Of a DNA stretch of 38,469 nucleotides, positions 22,182 through 30,863 are shown piece by piece (the stretch's first letter is position 1; the number at the start of each line of letters is the position of its first letter). Made by a program: the position numbers and the translations under genes. The DNA is from Treponema sp. UBA3862. GTDB taxonomy: Bacteria > Spirochaetota > Spirochaetia > Treponematales > Treponemataceae. The notes beneath the pieces are model-generated. The model was not told the DNA's origin, made no database searches, and saw nothing but the letters and a program-made list of their open reading frames with translations. Location of the stretch: positions 1 through 38,469 of the forward strand of contig DGGY01000047.1 in NCBI GenBank assembly GCA_002392405.1, in the 5' to 3' direction.

Positions 22182-23876
22182 TTATTTATTTACAAGCTGT
22201 TTTGAGCGCTCAAGGGCAGCATCAATATTGTCATAAATATTTTCGCGGCCGATTTTTTCTGCCATTCCTGTTTTTTCAAGAAGCATGTAAGGCTGTGTAT
22301 GAATGCCTGAAAGAATGATTGTAATTCCTTTTCTGTCGCATGCCTGTTTTGCCTGTTCAAGGGCACGGATTCCGCCTGCGTCAAGGTAAAGTGTGTTTCT
22401 CATTCTGAAAATCATCACTTTTACATCAGTGCCTGCTCTTTCAACTGCAAATTCAAATTTTCTTACGGTACCGAAGAAAAGCGGTCCGTCAATTTCGTAA
22501 ACGATTACTCCTGAAGGAAGGTCAATCTGTTCCTGACTTCCGTCACCTTTGATGCCGGTAACGACAGTGCGGTTTCCTGACTGTACTTCTGAGAGGTCGA
22601 TCATTTTTTTGATGAAGAAGAAAGCGGCAAACATGAGGCCGATTCCGATTGCGTAAGTAAGGTCAATGAAGATTGTGATGAGGAAAGTTACTGTGAGAAC
22701 GGTGATGTCTGATTTCTGACCTTTAATTAATGCGCGGATAGCAGGAATTCCTGCCATGTTCCAGGCAACCTGAATCAAAACTGCGGCAAGGGCTGCCATC
22801 GGAATGTATTCAACATACTGTCCGAAACAGAGCATAATTAAGAGAAGAACAACTGCATGAATAATGCCTGCGACCGGTGTCCGTCCGCCGTTATTGATGT
22901 TTGTTGCAGTACGCGCGATTGCTCCTGTTGCAGGAAGTCCACCGAAAAGAGGGCTGAAGATGTTTGCAATTCCCTGTCCGATAAGTTCATTGTTTGAGTC
23001 GTGTTTTGCACCAATCATACCGTCTGCTACAACGGCTGAAAGCAGGGATTCAATTGCGGCTAAAACTGCAATGGAAACTGCTGTCGGGAAAACAGTCTGA
23101 ACTGTATTTAAGTCCAGGGCAGGAAGTTTTGGAACCGGGAGTCCTGAAGGAATCTTGTATCTGTCCCCGATTACTGTTGTCTGAAATCCGAAAAAGTGAT
23201 TTAAAACAAGGTGGATTACTGTTGCAAGGATTATTACGATAAGGCTGCCCGGAATTTTTCTTGTAACTTTCGGCCAGAGGAAAATTACTGTCAGGGAAAC
23301 TGCTGCCATTATAAAAGAATACCAGTTGATTGTTCCGAGAGAAGAAGCGTAAACAAGAATTTTTCCTGCAAAGGTGCCCGGCATTTTTGTATATTCTGTT
23401 CCAAGAGCTGTAAGCGGGAACTGTGGTGTAAGCCCCATAAAGTCCCCGATCTGACCTGAGGCAATTGTAACTGCGATTCCTGCTGTAAAACCCACAACAA
23501 TTGTGTATGGAATGAACTTTACAAGTCCGCCGAGTTTAAAAGCGCCTAAAAGAATCAGCATTATGCCTGAAAGAAGTGTTGCCGCTGCAAGACCTGAAAA
23601 GCCCAGCTGCGGATTATTTACAATTGCGTAGATGATTACAGTGAAAGCTCCTGTCGGACCTCCGATCTGAACTTTTGTTCCGCCGAAGGCTGCAATACAG
23701 AAGCCTGCAATAATTGCCGTGTAAAGGCCTGTCTCTGGAGAGCAGCCTGAAGCAATTGCAAAAGCGATTGAAAGAGGGAGGGCTACAATTCCTACGATGA
23801 TACCTGCAATTGAATCCTGCAGGAATTTTTTTCCAGTGTAGCCTTTAAGTGAGTTGATTAACTCTGGTTTGTACAT
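22182..23876 (-). CDS. SulP-family anion transporter with STAS domain
   Basis: 564 residues. The membrane domain (about 1-420) carries the SulP signatures: FLQDSIAGIIVGIVALPLSIAFAIASG, TGLYTAIIAG, GGTKVQIGGPTGAF and NIFSPLFGGLPATGAIARTATN. A C-terminal cytoplasmic STAS domain (about 445-560) contains LDAGGIRALEQA. The family moves sulfate, bicarbonate, dicarboxylates or other anions, often with Na+ or H+; the substrate cannot be read from the sequence. An AAGGAAA Shine-Dalgarno sequence precedes the ATG. It heads an operon with the ankyrin-like gene and is divergent from the solute-binding protein gene. Confidence 0.93.
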   Translation of the reverse strand: MYKPELINSLKGYTGKKFLQDSIAGIIVGIVALPLSIAFAIASGCSPETGLYTAIIAGFCIAAFGGTKVQIGGPTGAFTVIIYAIVNNPQLGFSGLAAATLLSGIMLILLGAFKLGGLVKFIPYTIVVGFTAGIAVTIASGQIGDFMGLTPQFPLTALGTEYTKMPGTFAGKILVYASSLGTINWYSFIMAAVSLTVIFLWPKVTRKIPGSLIVIILATVIHLVLNHFFGFQTTVIGDRYKIPSGLPVPKLPALDLNTVQTVFPTAVSIAVLAAIESLLSAVVADGMIGAKHDSNNELIGQGIANIFSPLFGGLPATGAIARTATNINNGGRTPVAGIIHAVVLLLIMLCFGQYVEYIPMAALAAVLIQVAWNMAGIPAIRALIKGQKSDITVLTVTFLITIFIDLTYAIGIGLMFAAFFFIKKMIDLSEVQSGNRTVVTGIKGDGSQEQIDLPSGVIVYEIDGPLFFGTVRKFEFAVERAGTDVKVMIFRMRNTLYLDAGGIRALEQAKQACDRKGITIILSGIHTQPYMLLEKTGMAEKIGRENIYDNIDAALERSKQLVNK

Positions 23877-23955
23877 TTTAATTTCCTTATTAGAGCGAAA
23901 TAAATAAAGATATCCTGAAAACTCTTTTTCAATGATTCTTTGAAATTTTTAACAA

Positions 23956-23984
23956 ATTATGTCCTTTTTCCCTTTAATTTTCAA
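23956..23984 (-). promoter_or_regulatory. candidate promoter of the SulP operon
   Basis: On the minus strand TTGAAA (23984-23979), a 17-bp spacer and CATAAT (23961-23956). The predicted leader is about 70 nt and contains a Shine-Dalgarno sequence. It lies back-to-back with the plus-strand promoter at 24003. Confidence 0.55.
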
Positions 23985-24002
23985 TTCCTTACATGTTTCT
24001 TG

Positions 24003-24011
24003 TGCTATAAT
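24003..24011 (+). promoter_or_regulatory. extended -10 promoter of the oligopeptide ABC operon
   Basis: TGCTATAAT (24003-24011), a TGn extension plus a perfect -10, ending 7 bases before ATG 24019. The mRNA would begin at about the start codon. AAAGG sits only 2 bases from the ATG, too close to act as a normal Shine-Dalgarno sequence. Confidence 0.6.
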
Positions 24012-24018
24012 AAAGGCC

Positions 24019-25863
24019 ATGAAAAAACTGGTGGGATTTATATTTTTTGTGACAGCAGCGCTTTTTCTTTGCGGCGGCTGTAAGCGTTACCCTGAAATGA
24101 CTCTTGAAGAAATCGAAGCGTACAGGGCAGCTTCTTCTGACGGAATTGTTTCAAAGACTGTTAATAAACCTTTTAAAGATGAGCCGTGGAAAGCAGGTGT
24201 CAGCGGCGGTGTGTGGAACTCAACTATTTCAGGTGACCCGAAGACTTTCAATCTTTTAATCGGGGAGAGGGATGCAGCAACTACCGGTATTTTAAATCAG
24301 ATGACAGACTGCCTTGCAGATTATAATTACATCAAAAAGGAATGGACGCCGCGTCTTGCATCTTTTAAGATTGAGACTGATACAAAAAATAATACCCTCG
24401 ATATTTTTTATACACTCCGGGATGACATTTACTGGAGCTTTTACAAAAATGCACAGCCTAAAGTAAAGATTACAAGCGATGATGTGATTTTCTGGTATAA
24501 CGAAATTTACGGTGACGAAGAATGTGCCTCTTCTTCCTATAATTCGCGTTTTATGGATATGGGAGACGGGACAGAAAAGGAAATTACAATAGAAAAAATT
24601 GATGAGCGGACCTTTGTTTTTCATTTTCCTCGTATTGTTGCTGAGCCTGTTCTTGCTACAAATATGAGTTTTGGACCTGCTTTCCTTTATAAAAAGGCAA
24701 AGGATGAAGGCGGAGTAAAAGGCATAAAAAATCTTTTTACTGTGGCAAGTGATCCAAAGACAATTCCAAGCTGCGGAAAGTACTTTTTAACTGAGTATAC
24801 CCCGGGTCAGAGAATCGTTTATGAGCGGAATGATGATTACTGGGAAAAAGATTCTGAAGGCAGAAGCATCGTATATCCTGAAAAAATGATCTGTCAGATT
24901 GTCTCAGATAACAATACGGAATATCTTTTATTTAAGCAGGGAAAACTCGAAGATTATGCCGCTGCTCCTGAACAGCTTGAAGAGGTTGTAAATGCCGCCA
25001 CTAATTATGGAAAAGACGGCTATACTGTATTTTCAGGGGCAGGAAATATGAGCGCAGGTTTCTGGACTTTTAATCAGAACCCTAAAAATGCTGCAATGCC
25101 TTATTTTTCCTGGTTTACAAAAAAAGAGTTCCGTCAGGCGATGAGCTGTCTTTTAAACCGTGAAAGAATAATCTCCCAGACCTACAGAGGCCTTGCAGAA
25201 CCTAAATATACTTTCTTTCCGCCTGCAAACAGATATTACAACGAAGAAATTATCCTGCAGTACCGCTATTCTCATGTTCATGCACAGAAACTTTTAGCGT
25301 CAGCAGGGTTTGAAAAAAAAGAAGACGGATTTTTATATGATGAAAAGGGAAATAAAGTTGAATTCGACCTTACAATTGCCTCTTCAAATAATATCTATTC
25401 CGATATAGCGCAGATTATTACTGACGAGTGTAAAAAAGAGGGAATTACTGTTAATGTCAGGCAGACTGATTTCCAGAGGCTTGTTGAACAGCTGACTTCA
25501 ACTTATGACTGGCAGTCGCTGATGATTGGTTTAAGCGGCGGAACTATTTTCCCGACTCAGGGAAGTAATGTCTGGGTAAGTTCAGGAAACCTTCATATGT
25601 GGCATCCTCTTCAGAAAGAACCAGCAACTGAGTGGGAAAAACGAATTGACTGGCTATATAATGAAGCTGCCTGTATTGTTGAACCTGAAAAAGCAAAGCC
25701 TTACTGGGATGAATATCAGAGCATTATTTTAGAGCAGTGTCCTGTAATTTATCTGGTGAGGGGCCGAAGCTTTTATGCTATAAATAACCGCTGGGATTTG
25801 AGTAATGTTTATTATGATAATGTGGTTGGGGCTGAAACAAGTCATGTTTATTTAAAACAATAA
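24019..25863 (+). CDS. family 5 extracellular solute-binding lipoprotein (oligopeptide ABC importer)
   Basis: 614 residues from ATG 24019. The N terminus MKKLVGFIFFVTAALFLCGGC is a lipoprotein signal with probable lipidated Cys21. The mature part has the SBP_bac_5 pattern: STISGDPKTFNLLI, YTLRDDIYWS with ITSDDVIFWYNEI, YTPGQRIVYERNDDYW, FRQAMSCLLNRERI and KLLASAGFEK. It captures oligopeptides or similar solutes at the outer face of the inner membrane for the permease pair encoded downstream. An upstream in-frame ATG at 23959 would put 20 residues ahead of the signal sequence and is unlikely. The acyltransferase gene follows after 18 bases and separates it from the permease genes. Confidence 0.92.
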   Translation: MKKLVGFIFFVTAALFLCGGCKRYPEMTLEEIEAYRAASSDGIVSKTVNKPFKDEPWKAGVSGGVWNSTISGDPKTFNLLIGERDAATTGILNQMTDCLADYNYIKKEWTPRLASFKIETDTKNNTLDIFYTLRDDIYWSFYKNAQPKVKITSDDVIFWYNEIYGDEECASSSYNSRFMDMGDGTEKEITIEKIDERTFVFHFPRIVAEPVLATNMSFGPAFLYKKAKDEGGVKGIKNLFTVASDPKTIPSCGKYFLTEYTPGQRIVYERNDDYWEKDSEGRSIVYPEKMICQIVSDNNTEYLLFKQGKLEDYAAAPEQLEEVVNAATNYGKDGYTVFSGAGNMSAGFWTFNQNPKNAAMPYFSWFTKKEFRQAMSCLLNRERIISQTYRGLAEPKYTFFPPANRYYNEEIILQYRYSHVHAQKLLASAGFEKKEDGFLYDEKGNKVEFDLTIASSNNIYSDIAQIITDECKKEGITVNVRQTDFQRLVEQLTSTYDWQSLMIGLSGGTIFPTQGSNVWVSSGNLHMWHPLQKEPATEWEKRIDWLYNEAACIVEPEKAKPYWDEYQSIILEQCPVIYLVRGRSFYAINNRWDLSNVYYDNVVGAETSHVYLKQ

Positions 25864-25881
25864 AGGAAGTATAATAAAACT

Positions 25882-26619
25882 ATGTTCAGGATTTTTATCA
25901 CAATAGTAAGAATATTTGCATGGATGCTGAGGAGAGACAGACTCCGCCATAAGTGCCTTAAACTTGAAAAGCAGGGAAAAACTGAAGAGACAGACAAAAT
26001 CCTTATGGAAGTTGTTCCTGCCTGGGCACGCTTTATCTGTAAGATTACGGGAACAACTGTTGTAGTAAACGGACTTGAAAAACTCCCGAAAGATTCTGCC
26101 GTTGTTTTTATTGCAAATCATCAGGGGTACATGGATATTCCTGCGATTTACGGCTATGTTCCTAAGTTCATTTCATTTGTATCTAAAAAAGAAATCGGTT
26201 CTATCCCTTTAATCGGGGACTGGATGCGTTTCCTGCACTGTACTTTGATGGACAGAAAAAGCCCGCGCGCTTCTGTTCAGGCGATTCATGATGCGGCAGA
26301 AAATGTAAAGCGGGGCTATTCCCAGGTAATCTTCCCTGAAGGAACACGCTCTAAAGGCGGTCCTCACCGTGAGTTTAAGGCAGGAAGTTTTAAGCTGGCT
26401 TTCCTTTCTGAGTCGCCGATTGTACCTGTTACTATTGAAAATACATATAAAGTTTTTGAAGAGAAAAAGACTGTCGTAAAAGGCAATACTGTAATTTTAA
26501 CAATTCATGATCCGATTGAAACAAAAGGCCTTGACCGCGACCGTCAGAATGAACTTGTTCCTCTTATTGAAAAAACTGTCTGTAAAAAACTTGAGGAAAG
26601 TGAAAAGTCATTAAATTAA
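25882..26619 (+). CDS. plsC: 1-acyl-glycerol-3-phosphate acyltransferase (PlsC family)
   Basis: 245 residues. It transfers an acyl chain to lysophosphatidic acid, making phosphatidic acid for membrane lipids. Motif I is NHQGYMD (His80, Asp85) and motif III is FPEGTRSKGG (about 152-161). The DRKSPRAS stretch and IVPVTIENTYKV complete the pattern. It sits between the solute-binding protein and the permease genes of the ABC operon, in the same direction and with short gaps (18 and 12 bases). AAGGAAG serves as Shine-Dalgarno. A TATAAT (25870-25875) 6 bases upstream of the ATG could also give an extra leaderless transcript. Other lysophospholipid acyltransferase substrates are possible. Confidence 0.9.
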   Translation: MFRIFITIVRIFAWMLRRDRLRHKCLKLEKQGKTEETDKILMEVVPAWARFICKITGTTVVVNGLEKLPKDSAVVFIANHQGYMDIPAIYGYVPKFISFVSKKEIGSIPLIGDWMRFLHCTLMDRKSPRASVQAIHDAAENVKRGYSQVIFPEGTRSKGGPHREFKAGSFKLAFLSESPIVPVTIENTYKVFEEKKTVVKGNTVILTIHDPIETKGLDRDRQNELVPLIEKTVCKKLEESEKSLN

Positions 26620-26631
26620 GGCGGAAATCCG

Positions 26632-27729
26632 GTGAAGACTGATTTTATTAAGATAATACTGGCTGTGTCCCGTCCTTTTAACAGTTTTAAGATTAAGTTC
26701 CCGCTTGCTTCCTTTATTGTTTCAAGAATTACGACAATGGCGGTAATTCTTTTTCTTTTAGGCTGGGCTTTGTTTGCACTGATGGCCCTTGCGCCCGGGG
26801 ATATCGTTGACCAGATGATGACGCAGCAGCTTATGAGTCAGACTCAGTCTTCTCCATCAGCTCAGGGAAATACTAATGATAAGGCATTTGATGAAGAGCA
26901 GATGGCAAGGTTAAGGGCAGAAATGGGACTTGATCAGTCGTTTTCTGTCCAGTATTTTAAGTGGCTTAAGCGGGTCCTTGTAAATCATGACCTTGGAACA
27001 AGCCTTATAAGCCGTGCTCCGGTTAGTTTTCTGATAAAAACAAGAATTATCAATTCAATTATCCTTAACCTCATTTCCCTTGTTTTTATTACGCTTTTTT
27101 CGTTCCTGCTTGGAGTGTATTTTTCAAGTAAGGCGGGGACAAAAACTGATATTGCGGCAACTTTCTTTGCGCTGTTTTTTCATGCTTTTCCGGGGATTCT
27201 TCTTCTGATTTTGTTCCAGCTTTTTGCTTCTGCAACTTCTCTTTTTCCTGTAACTGCTTATCCTGATTTTCCTTTTTCAGATGCACCTGTAAAATTTACT
27301 TTCAGCTATACTTATCATGTTTTTCTTCCGCTTCTTGCCTCATTTTTAGGCGGAATCGGGGGGACTATGAGGACAATCCGTTCTACCATGCTTGATCAGA
27401 TGGGAATGCCTTACATTATGGCTTTAAGGGCAAGAGGCATTTCTGAGCGGCGGGTTTATTTAAATCATGCCTTCAGAAACACTCTCAATCCATATATTAC
27501 AGGAAGTGCAAATCTTCTTGCCGGTCTTTTTTCAGGTTCCTTAGTTCTTGAAATTATCTTTTCATACCCAGGAATCGGACGTTTAATGTATGAGGCTGTC
27601 ATGCAGCAGGATGTAAACCTTGTTCTTGCAAACAGCATGTTTATTTCGGCTCTTGTTTTAATCGGAATGGTAATAAGTGATATTCTTCTTGCCCTTGTAG
27701 ATCCGCGCATCCGTTATGGAAAAGAATGA
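26632..27729 (+). CDS. oligopeptide ABC transporter permease (DppB/OppB type)
   Basis: 365 residues with about six membrane helices. The first is near residues 30-55 (TTMAVILFLLGWALFALMALAPGD), and the typical EMGLDQSFSVQYFKWLKRVL segment follows an atypical Gln/Ser-rich insert (about 62-85). The permease loop reads MGMPYIMALRARGISERRVYLNHAFRNTLNP, the EAA motif that contacts the ATPases. Translation starts at GTG 26632, preceded by AAGGCGGA. The gene ends in an ATGA overlap with the next one, so the two are translationally coupled. Confidence 0.92.
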   Translation: MKTDFIKIILAVSRPFNSFKIKFPLASFIVSRITTMAVILFLLGWALFALMALAPGDIVDQMMTQQLMSQTQSSPSAQGNTNDKAFDEEQMARLRAEMGLDQSFSVQYFKWLKRVLVNHDLGTSLISRAPVSFLIKTRIINSIILNLISLVFITLFSFLLGVYFSSKAGTKTDIAATFFALFFHAFPGILLLILFQLFASATSLFPVTAYPDFPFSDAPVKFTFSYTYHVFLPLLASFLGGIGGTMRTIRSTMLDQMGMPYIMALRARGISERRVYLNHAFRNTLNPYITGSANLLAGLFSGSLVLEIIFSYPGIGRLMYEAVMQQDVNLVLANSMFISALVLIGMVISDILLALVDPRIRYGKE

Positions 27730-29807
27730 TGAAAAATATTTTTAAGTATATAAAATCACGGCCATTAGCTCTTGTCTCTGTAATTTTTATTCTTGTTTTA
27801 TATCTTTTTATGATTTTTGCAGAGTTTATTGCGCCTTATTCTCCTAACAGAAGTTTTGAAGCAGATACTTTTCATCCTGTGAATATAGAACTCGGCTCTC
27901 ATGGTTTAACTGCCCGTGAATTCCGTGTCTTAAATCCTTCTTCCTGGAAATATGCAAAGGTTAAGGGTGTGTACCACAAAATCTCCTTTTTTGCAGAGGG
28001 AGAAGAATATACGCTGTTCGGCATTTTCCACTGTAAGAGGCACTTGTTCGGAACAAGACCTGATGAAGTTACAGGTGAAGTTTATCCTGTGTTTTTATTT
28101 GGTGCAGATAATCTTGGCCGGGATATTTTCAGCCGGCTTGTATACGGAAGCAGAATTTCCCTTACAATCGGATTTGCGGCAAGTGCAGTAAGTCTTTTTC
28201 TTGCAGTACTGCTCGGAGGGCTGGCAGGCTTTTTCGGCGGTCTTACTGACTGGACTGTAATGCGCTTTTCCGAGTTTTTTATGCTCATTCCGTCTTTATA
28301 CCTGATTTTATTTTTGCGTTCTCTTTTAAACTCAAACATGGACTCAGGTCAGAGTTACATGATAATCACACTGATTTTAAGTCTTGTCGGCTGGCCGGGC
28401 AGTGCGCGGACTTTACGCGGAATGGTTCATGCAATAAAACGGGAAGAGTTTGTCTTAAATGCAAAACTTGAAAAGATTCCTCCTGTTGTAATTATTTTTA
28501 AATACATAATTCCTCAGATTTCAAGTCTTCTGATTGTAAGTACAACCCTGGCTGTTCCAGGCTTTATAATGAGTGAAACGACACTTTCGTACCTTGGTCT
28601 TGGAATTGCAGATCCTGCTGTAAGCTGGGGAAGCATGATTAACCGTGAAATTTCAACTCTTTCCAACCTTAAAAACTTTCCGTGGCTTTTAGTTCCTGTC
28701 TGGCTTCTGCTTGGCGTGACTCTTGCCTTTAACTTCTTTGGAGATGCGCTGCGTGATTATTTTGATCCCTTCCATGTTGTTTTCAGAAAAAGAAAGTTTA
28801 CAAAGAGGGCAGCTGCTCAGACAGTAAGCCTTGATGATGACGTTCTTTTAAGCGTAAGGGATTTAAATGTTAATTTTTCTATTCAACGGGGAAGGGAAAA
28901 CATCAGTGTTCACTCAGTGCGCGGCGTTTCGTTTGATGTAAAGAAAGGAGAAATACTTGGAATTGTAGGTGAATCAGGTTCAGGTAAGTCAGTCAGCACT
29001 ACTGCGATAACGGGACTTCTTCCCGCAAACGCATTTGTTACGGGGCAGATTTTTTATAATGACGGAAAAGTTTCTGAACTTACTGCCCTTAATAACGAAC
29101 AGCTTCGTGAATACCGCGGAAAGAAAATCGGCATGATATTTCAGGAAAGCGGAAGAGCTTTTGACCCGCTGCAGAATACCGGAAGCGTATTCTATGAAAC
29201 TTTCAGGAATCTTGATGAGAGTATTACAAGGGAGGAGTCAGATAAAAAAGCTGTCTCTCTCCTTGAAGAAGTCGGGATTACGGATGCCGAAAAACGCCTT
29301 AAAAACTTTCCTCATCAGTTTTCAGGCGGGCAGCTGCAGAGGATTTCAATTGCGCTTTCTCTTGCGCAGAACTGTGAACTTTTAATTGCAGATGAACCGA
29401 CAACCGCCCTTGATGTTACAATTCAGGCTCAGATTGTAAATCTTTTAAAACGGCTTAATCAGACAAGAAAACTTTCGATTATCTTTATCAGCCATAATAT
29501 TGAACTTGTTTCAAGCCTCTGTGATTCAATTATTGTAATGTACGGAGGAAAAATTATGGAAAAAGGCAGTTCTAAGAATATTATGAAATGCCCGAGTCAT
29601 CCTTATACAAAGGCACTGCTTGCTTCGACACCGGAATTCGGAAAGCATTATACAAAAGAGAGGTTAGTTTCAATTCCAGGGCGTGTAACAGATCCGGCGC
29701 ATCCTGAAAGCGGCTGTCCTTTTGCTCCGCGCTGCAGTTTTTCTAAGGATGGATGTAAAAAGAGCGGGGCTGCCTGCTATATGATGGAGGAAGGGAAAGA
29801 TGAATAA
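27726..29807 (+). CDS. fused oligopeptide ABC permease (OppC type) and ATPase (OppD type)
   Basis: 693 residues in one frame. Residues 1-345 are an OppC/DppC permease: N-terminal helix, a long periplasmic loop of about 70 residues, GADNLGRDIFSRLVYGSRISL, the EAA loop and FNFFGDALRDYFDP. After a linker of about 25 residues comes an OppD-type ATPase (about 372-693). It has Walker A GESGSGKS (about 415-422), Q-loop IFQES, signature FSGGQLQRIS, Walker B LLIADEPTTALD (about 550-561), the switch His in ISHN and the C-terminal oligopeptide ABC Cys motif CPFAPRCSFSKDGC, which binds an iron-sulfur cluster in some homologues. No stop or frameshift separates the halves. It overlaps both neighbours, by 4 and 8 bases. 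Confidence 0.93.
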   Translation: MMKNIFKYIKSRPLALVSVIFILVLYLFMIFAEFIAPYSPNRSFEADTFHPVNIELGSHGLTAREFRVLNPSSWKYAKVKGVYHKISFFAEGEEYTLFGIFHCKRHLFGTRPDEVTGEVYPVFLFGADNLGRDIFSRLVYGSRISLTIGFAASAVSLFLAVLLGGLAGFFGGLTDWTVMRFSEFFMLIPSLYLILFLRSLLNSNMDSGQSYMIITLILSLVGWPGSARTLRGMVHAIKREEFVLNAKLEKIPPVVIIFKYIIPQISSLLIVSTTLAVPGFIMSETTLSYLGLGIADPAVSWGSMINREISTLSNLKNFPWLLVPVWLLLGVTLAFNFFGDALRDYFDPFHVVFRKRKFTKRAAAQTVSLDDDVLLSVRDLNVNFSIQRGRENISVHSVRGVSFDVKKGEILGIVGESGSGKSVSTTAITGLLPANAFVTGQIFYNDGKVSELTALNNEQLREYRGKKIGMIFQESGRAFDPLQNTGSVFYETFRNLDESITREESDKKAVSLLEEVGITDAEKRLKNFPHQFSGGQLQRISIALSLAQNCELLIADEPTTALDVTIQAQIVNLLKRLNQTRKLSIIFISHNIELVSSLCDSIIVMYGGKIMEKGSSKNIMKCPSHPYTKALLASTPEFGKHYTKERLVSIPGRVTDPAHPESGCPFAPRCSFSKDGCKKSGAACYMMEEGKDE

Positions 29808-30732
29808 TGAATCTTTGGATTATATTGTAAAGGTTCAAAACCTTACAAAACGTTTTTCTCTTGAATCAGGATTTTTTGCGCGTAAAGACAGGTTTGTTTA
29901 TGCCCTCAATGATGTAAGTTTTAACATTGAACGCGGAAAAACTTACGGTCTGGTAGGAGAATCCGGCTGCGGTAAGTCTACCACTGCAAAAATCCTTGTG
30001 GGAATGTACAAAGCAGATTCAGGCAGTGTTGAATTTAGTTTTAAGAAAGATGAAAGGGACGCAGTTAAATATGTTTTTCAGGATCCGTCACGCTCCTTAA
30101 ATCCAAGAATGAGTGTTTACACGGTTTTGACGGACGGACTTAAACACTCAAAAAAATGGCCCGGAAAAGAAAAAGCGCGGGAAATGGCGGAGCAGATACT
30201 CGATGAAGTCGGACTTGATAAAAGTGATCTTGACAGAAGACCGCAGGAGTTTTCAGGCGGTCAGCGCCAGCGAATATCCATTGCCCGCGGTTTAATGGCA
30301 GGACCTGAACTTTTAATCTGCGATGAAGTTGTTTCAGCACTGGATGTAAGCATACAGGGACAGATTTTAAATCTGCTTCAGGATTTAAGGGCAAAGCGTG
30401 GCCTTACATATTTTTTTATTGCACATGATTTACGGGTAAGCTGTTATTTTTGTGATACAATCGGAGTAATGTACCGCGGAGTGCTGGTTGAAGAGGCGCC
30501 TGCCCGGGATTTATACAAAACTGCCCTTCATCCTTACACAAAGCTTTTGTTTGAAGGTTCAATGCATTCTTCTGCACAGGAAAATGGTGAAGTAAAGTCA
30601 GTTCTATCTTCATTAACAGGCTGTCCTTATGCGCACCGCTGTCCAAAAGCCGGTGAACAGTGCAGGACTTCTCTTCCTGAATGGAAAGAAGTGAGTGCAG
30701 GGCATAAAGTCAGGTGCTTTTTTTTCGGTTAG
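29800..30732 (+). CDS. oligopeptide ABC transporter ATPase (OppF/DppF type)
   Basis: 310 residues. Walker A GESGCGKS (53-60), Q-loop VFQDPSRSLNPR, signature FSGGQRQRIS, Walker B LLICDEVVSALD and switch His AHDL are intact, followed by the C-terminal CPYAHRCPKAGEQC motif. It would pair with the ATPase half of the preceding fusion protein to power import. It starts 8 bases inside the previous gene, with a GAAGGGAAAG Shine-Dalgarno sequence. The operon has no recognisable intrinsic terminator; the GC-rich repeat copy B starts at its stop codon. Confidence 0.94.
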   Translation: MNNESLDYIVKVQNLTKRFSLESGFFARKDRFVYALNDVSFNIERGKTYGLVGESGCGKSTTAKILVGMYKADSGSVEFSFKKDERDAVKYVFQDPSRSLNPRMSVYTVLTDGLKHSKKWPGKEKAREMAEQILDEVGLDKSDLDRRPQEFSGGQRQRISIARGLMAGPELLICDEVVSALDVSIQGQILNLLQDLRAKRGLTYFFIAHDLRVSCYFCDTIGVMYRGVLVEEAPARDLYKTALHPYTKLLFEGSMHSSAQENGEVKSVLSSLTGCPYAHRCPKAGEQCRTSLPEWKEVSAGHKVRCFFFG

Positions 30733-30823
30733 CGGGTGGAGCGGCGCGGAGCGTTGCAGGGCAATGAAGCGCCAGCGGAACCGCGGAAGACGCGGCAGGA
30801 CACTTTGTGGCCTGCAACCGCCG
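30731..30823. repeat. GC-rich hairpin-array repeat, copy B
   Basis: The core CGTTGC-AGG-GCAATG (30752-30766) is followed by AAGCGC, then GCGG-AA-CCGC (30775-30784). Last comes a third hairpin GCAGGaCAC-TTT-GTGgCCTGC (30795-30815). The order and loop style match copy A (12730-12790), including the TTT loop of the third hairpin, although the arm sequences differ. It fills the gap between the ABC operon and trpR, ends just before the trpR promoter, and is much GC-richer than either side. It may double as the 3' end of the ABC transcript. Confidence 0.7.
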
Positions 30824-30827
30824 TATC

Positions 30828-30857
30828 TTCACAAATAAACTAAATCTGTTGTAAAAT
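30828..30857 (+). promoter_or_regulatory. candidate trpR promoter
   Basis: TTCACA (30828-30833), an 18-bp spacer and TAAAAT (30852-30857), ending 6 bases before ATG 30864, with no Shine-Dalgarno sequence. A leaderless mRNA is predicted. No convincing TrpR operator palindrome is visible in the spacer. Confidence 0.5.
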
Positions 30858-30863
30858 GTTTCT

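Noticed and set aside
23959..24018. ATG start 20 residues upstream in the solute-binding protein
   Set aside because: It would place extra residues ahead of a clean lipoprotein signal, and the promoter -10 box lies within it.
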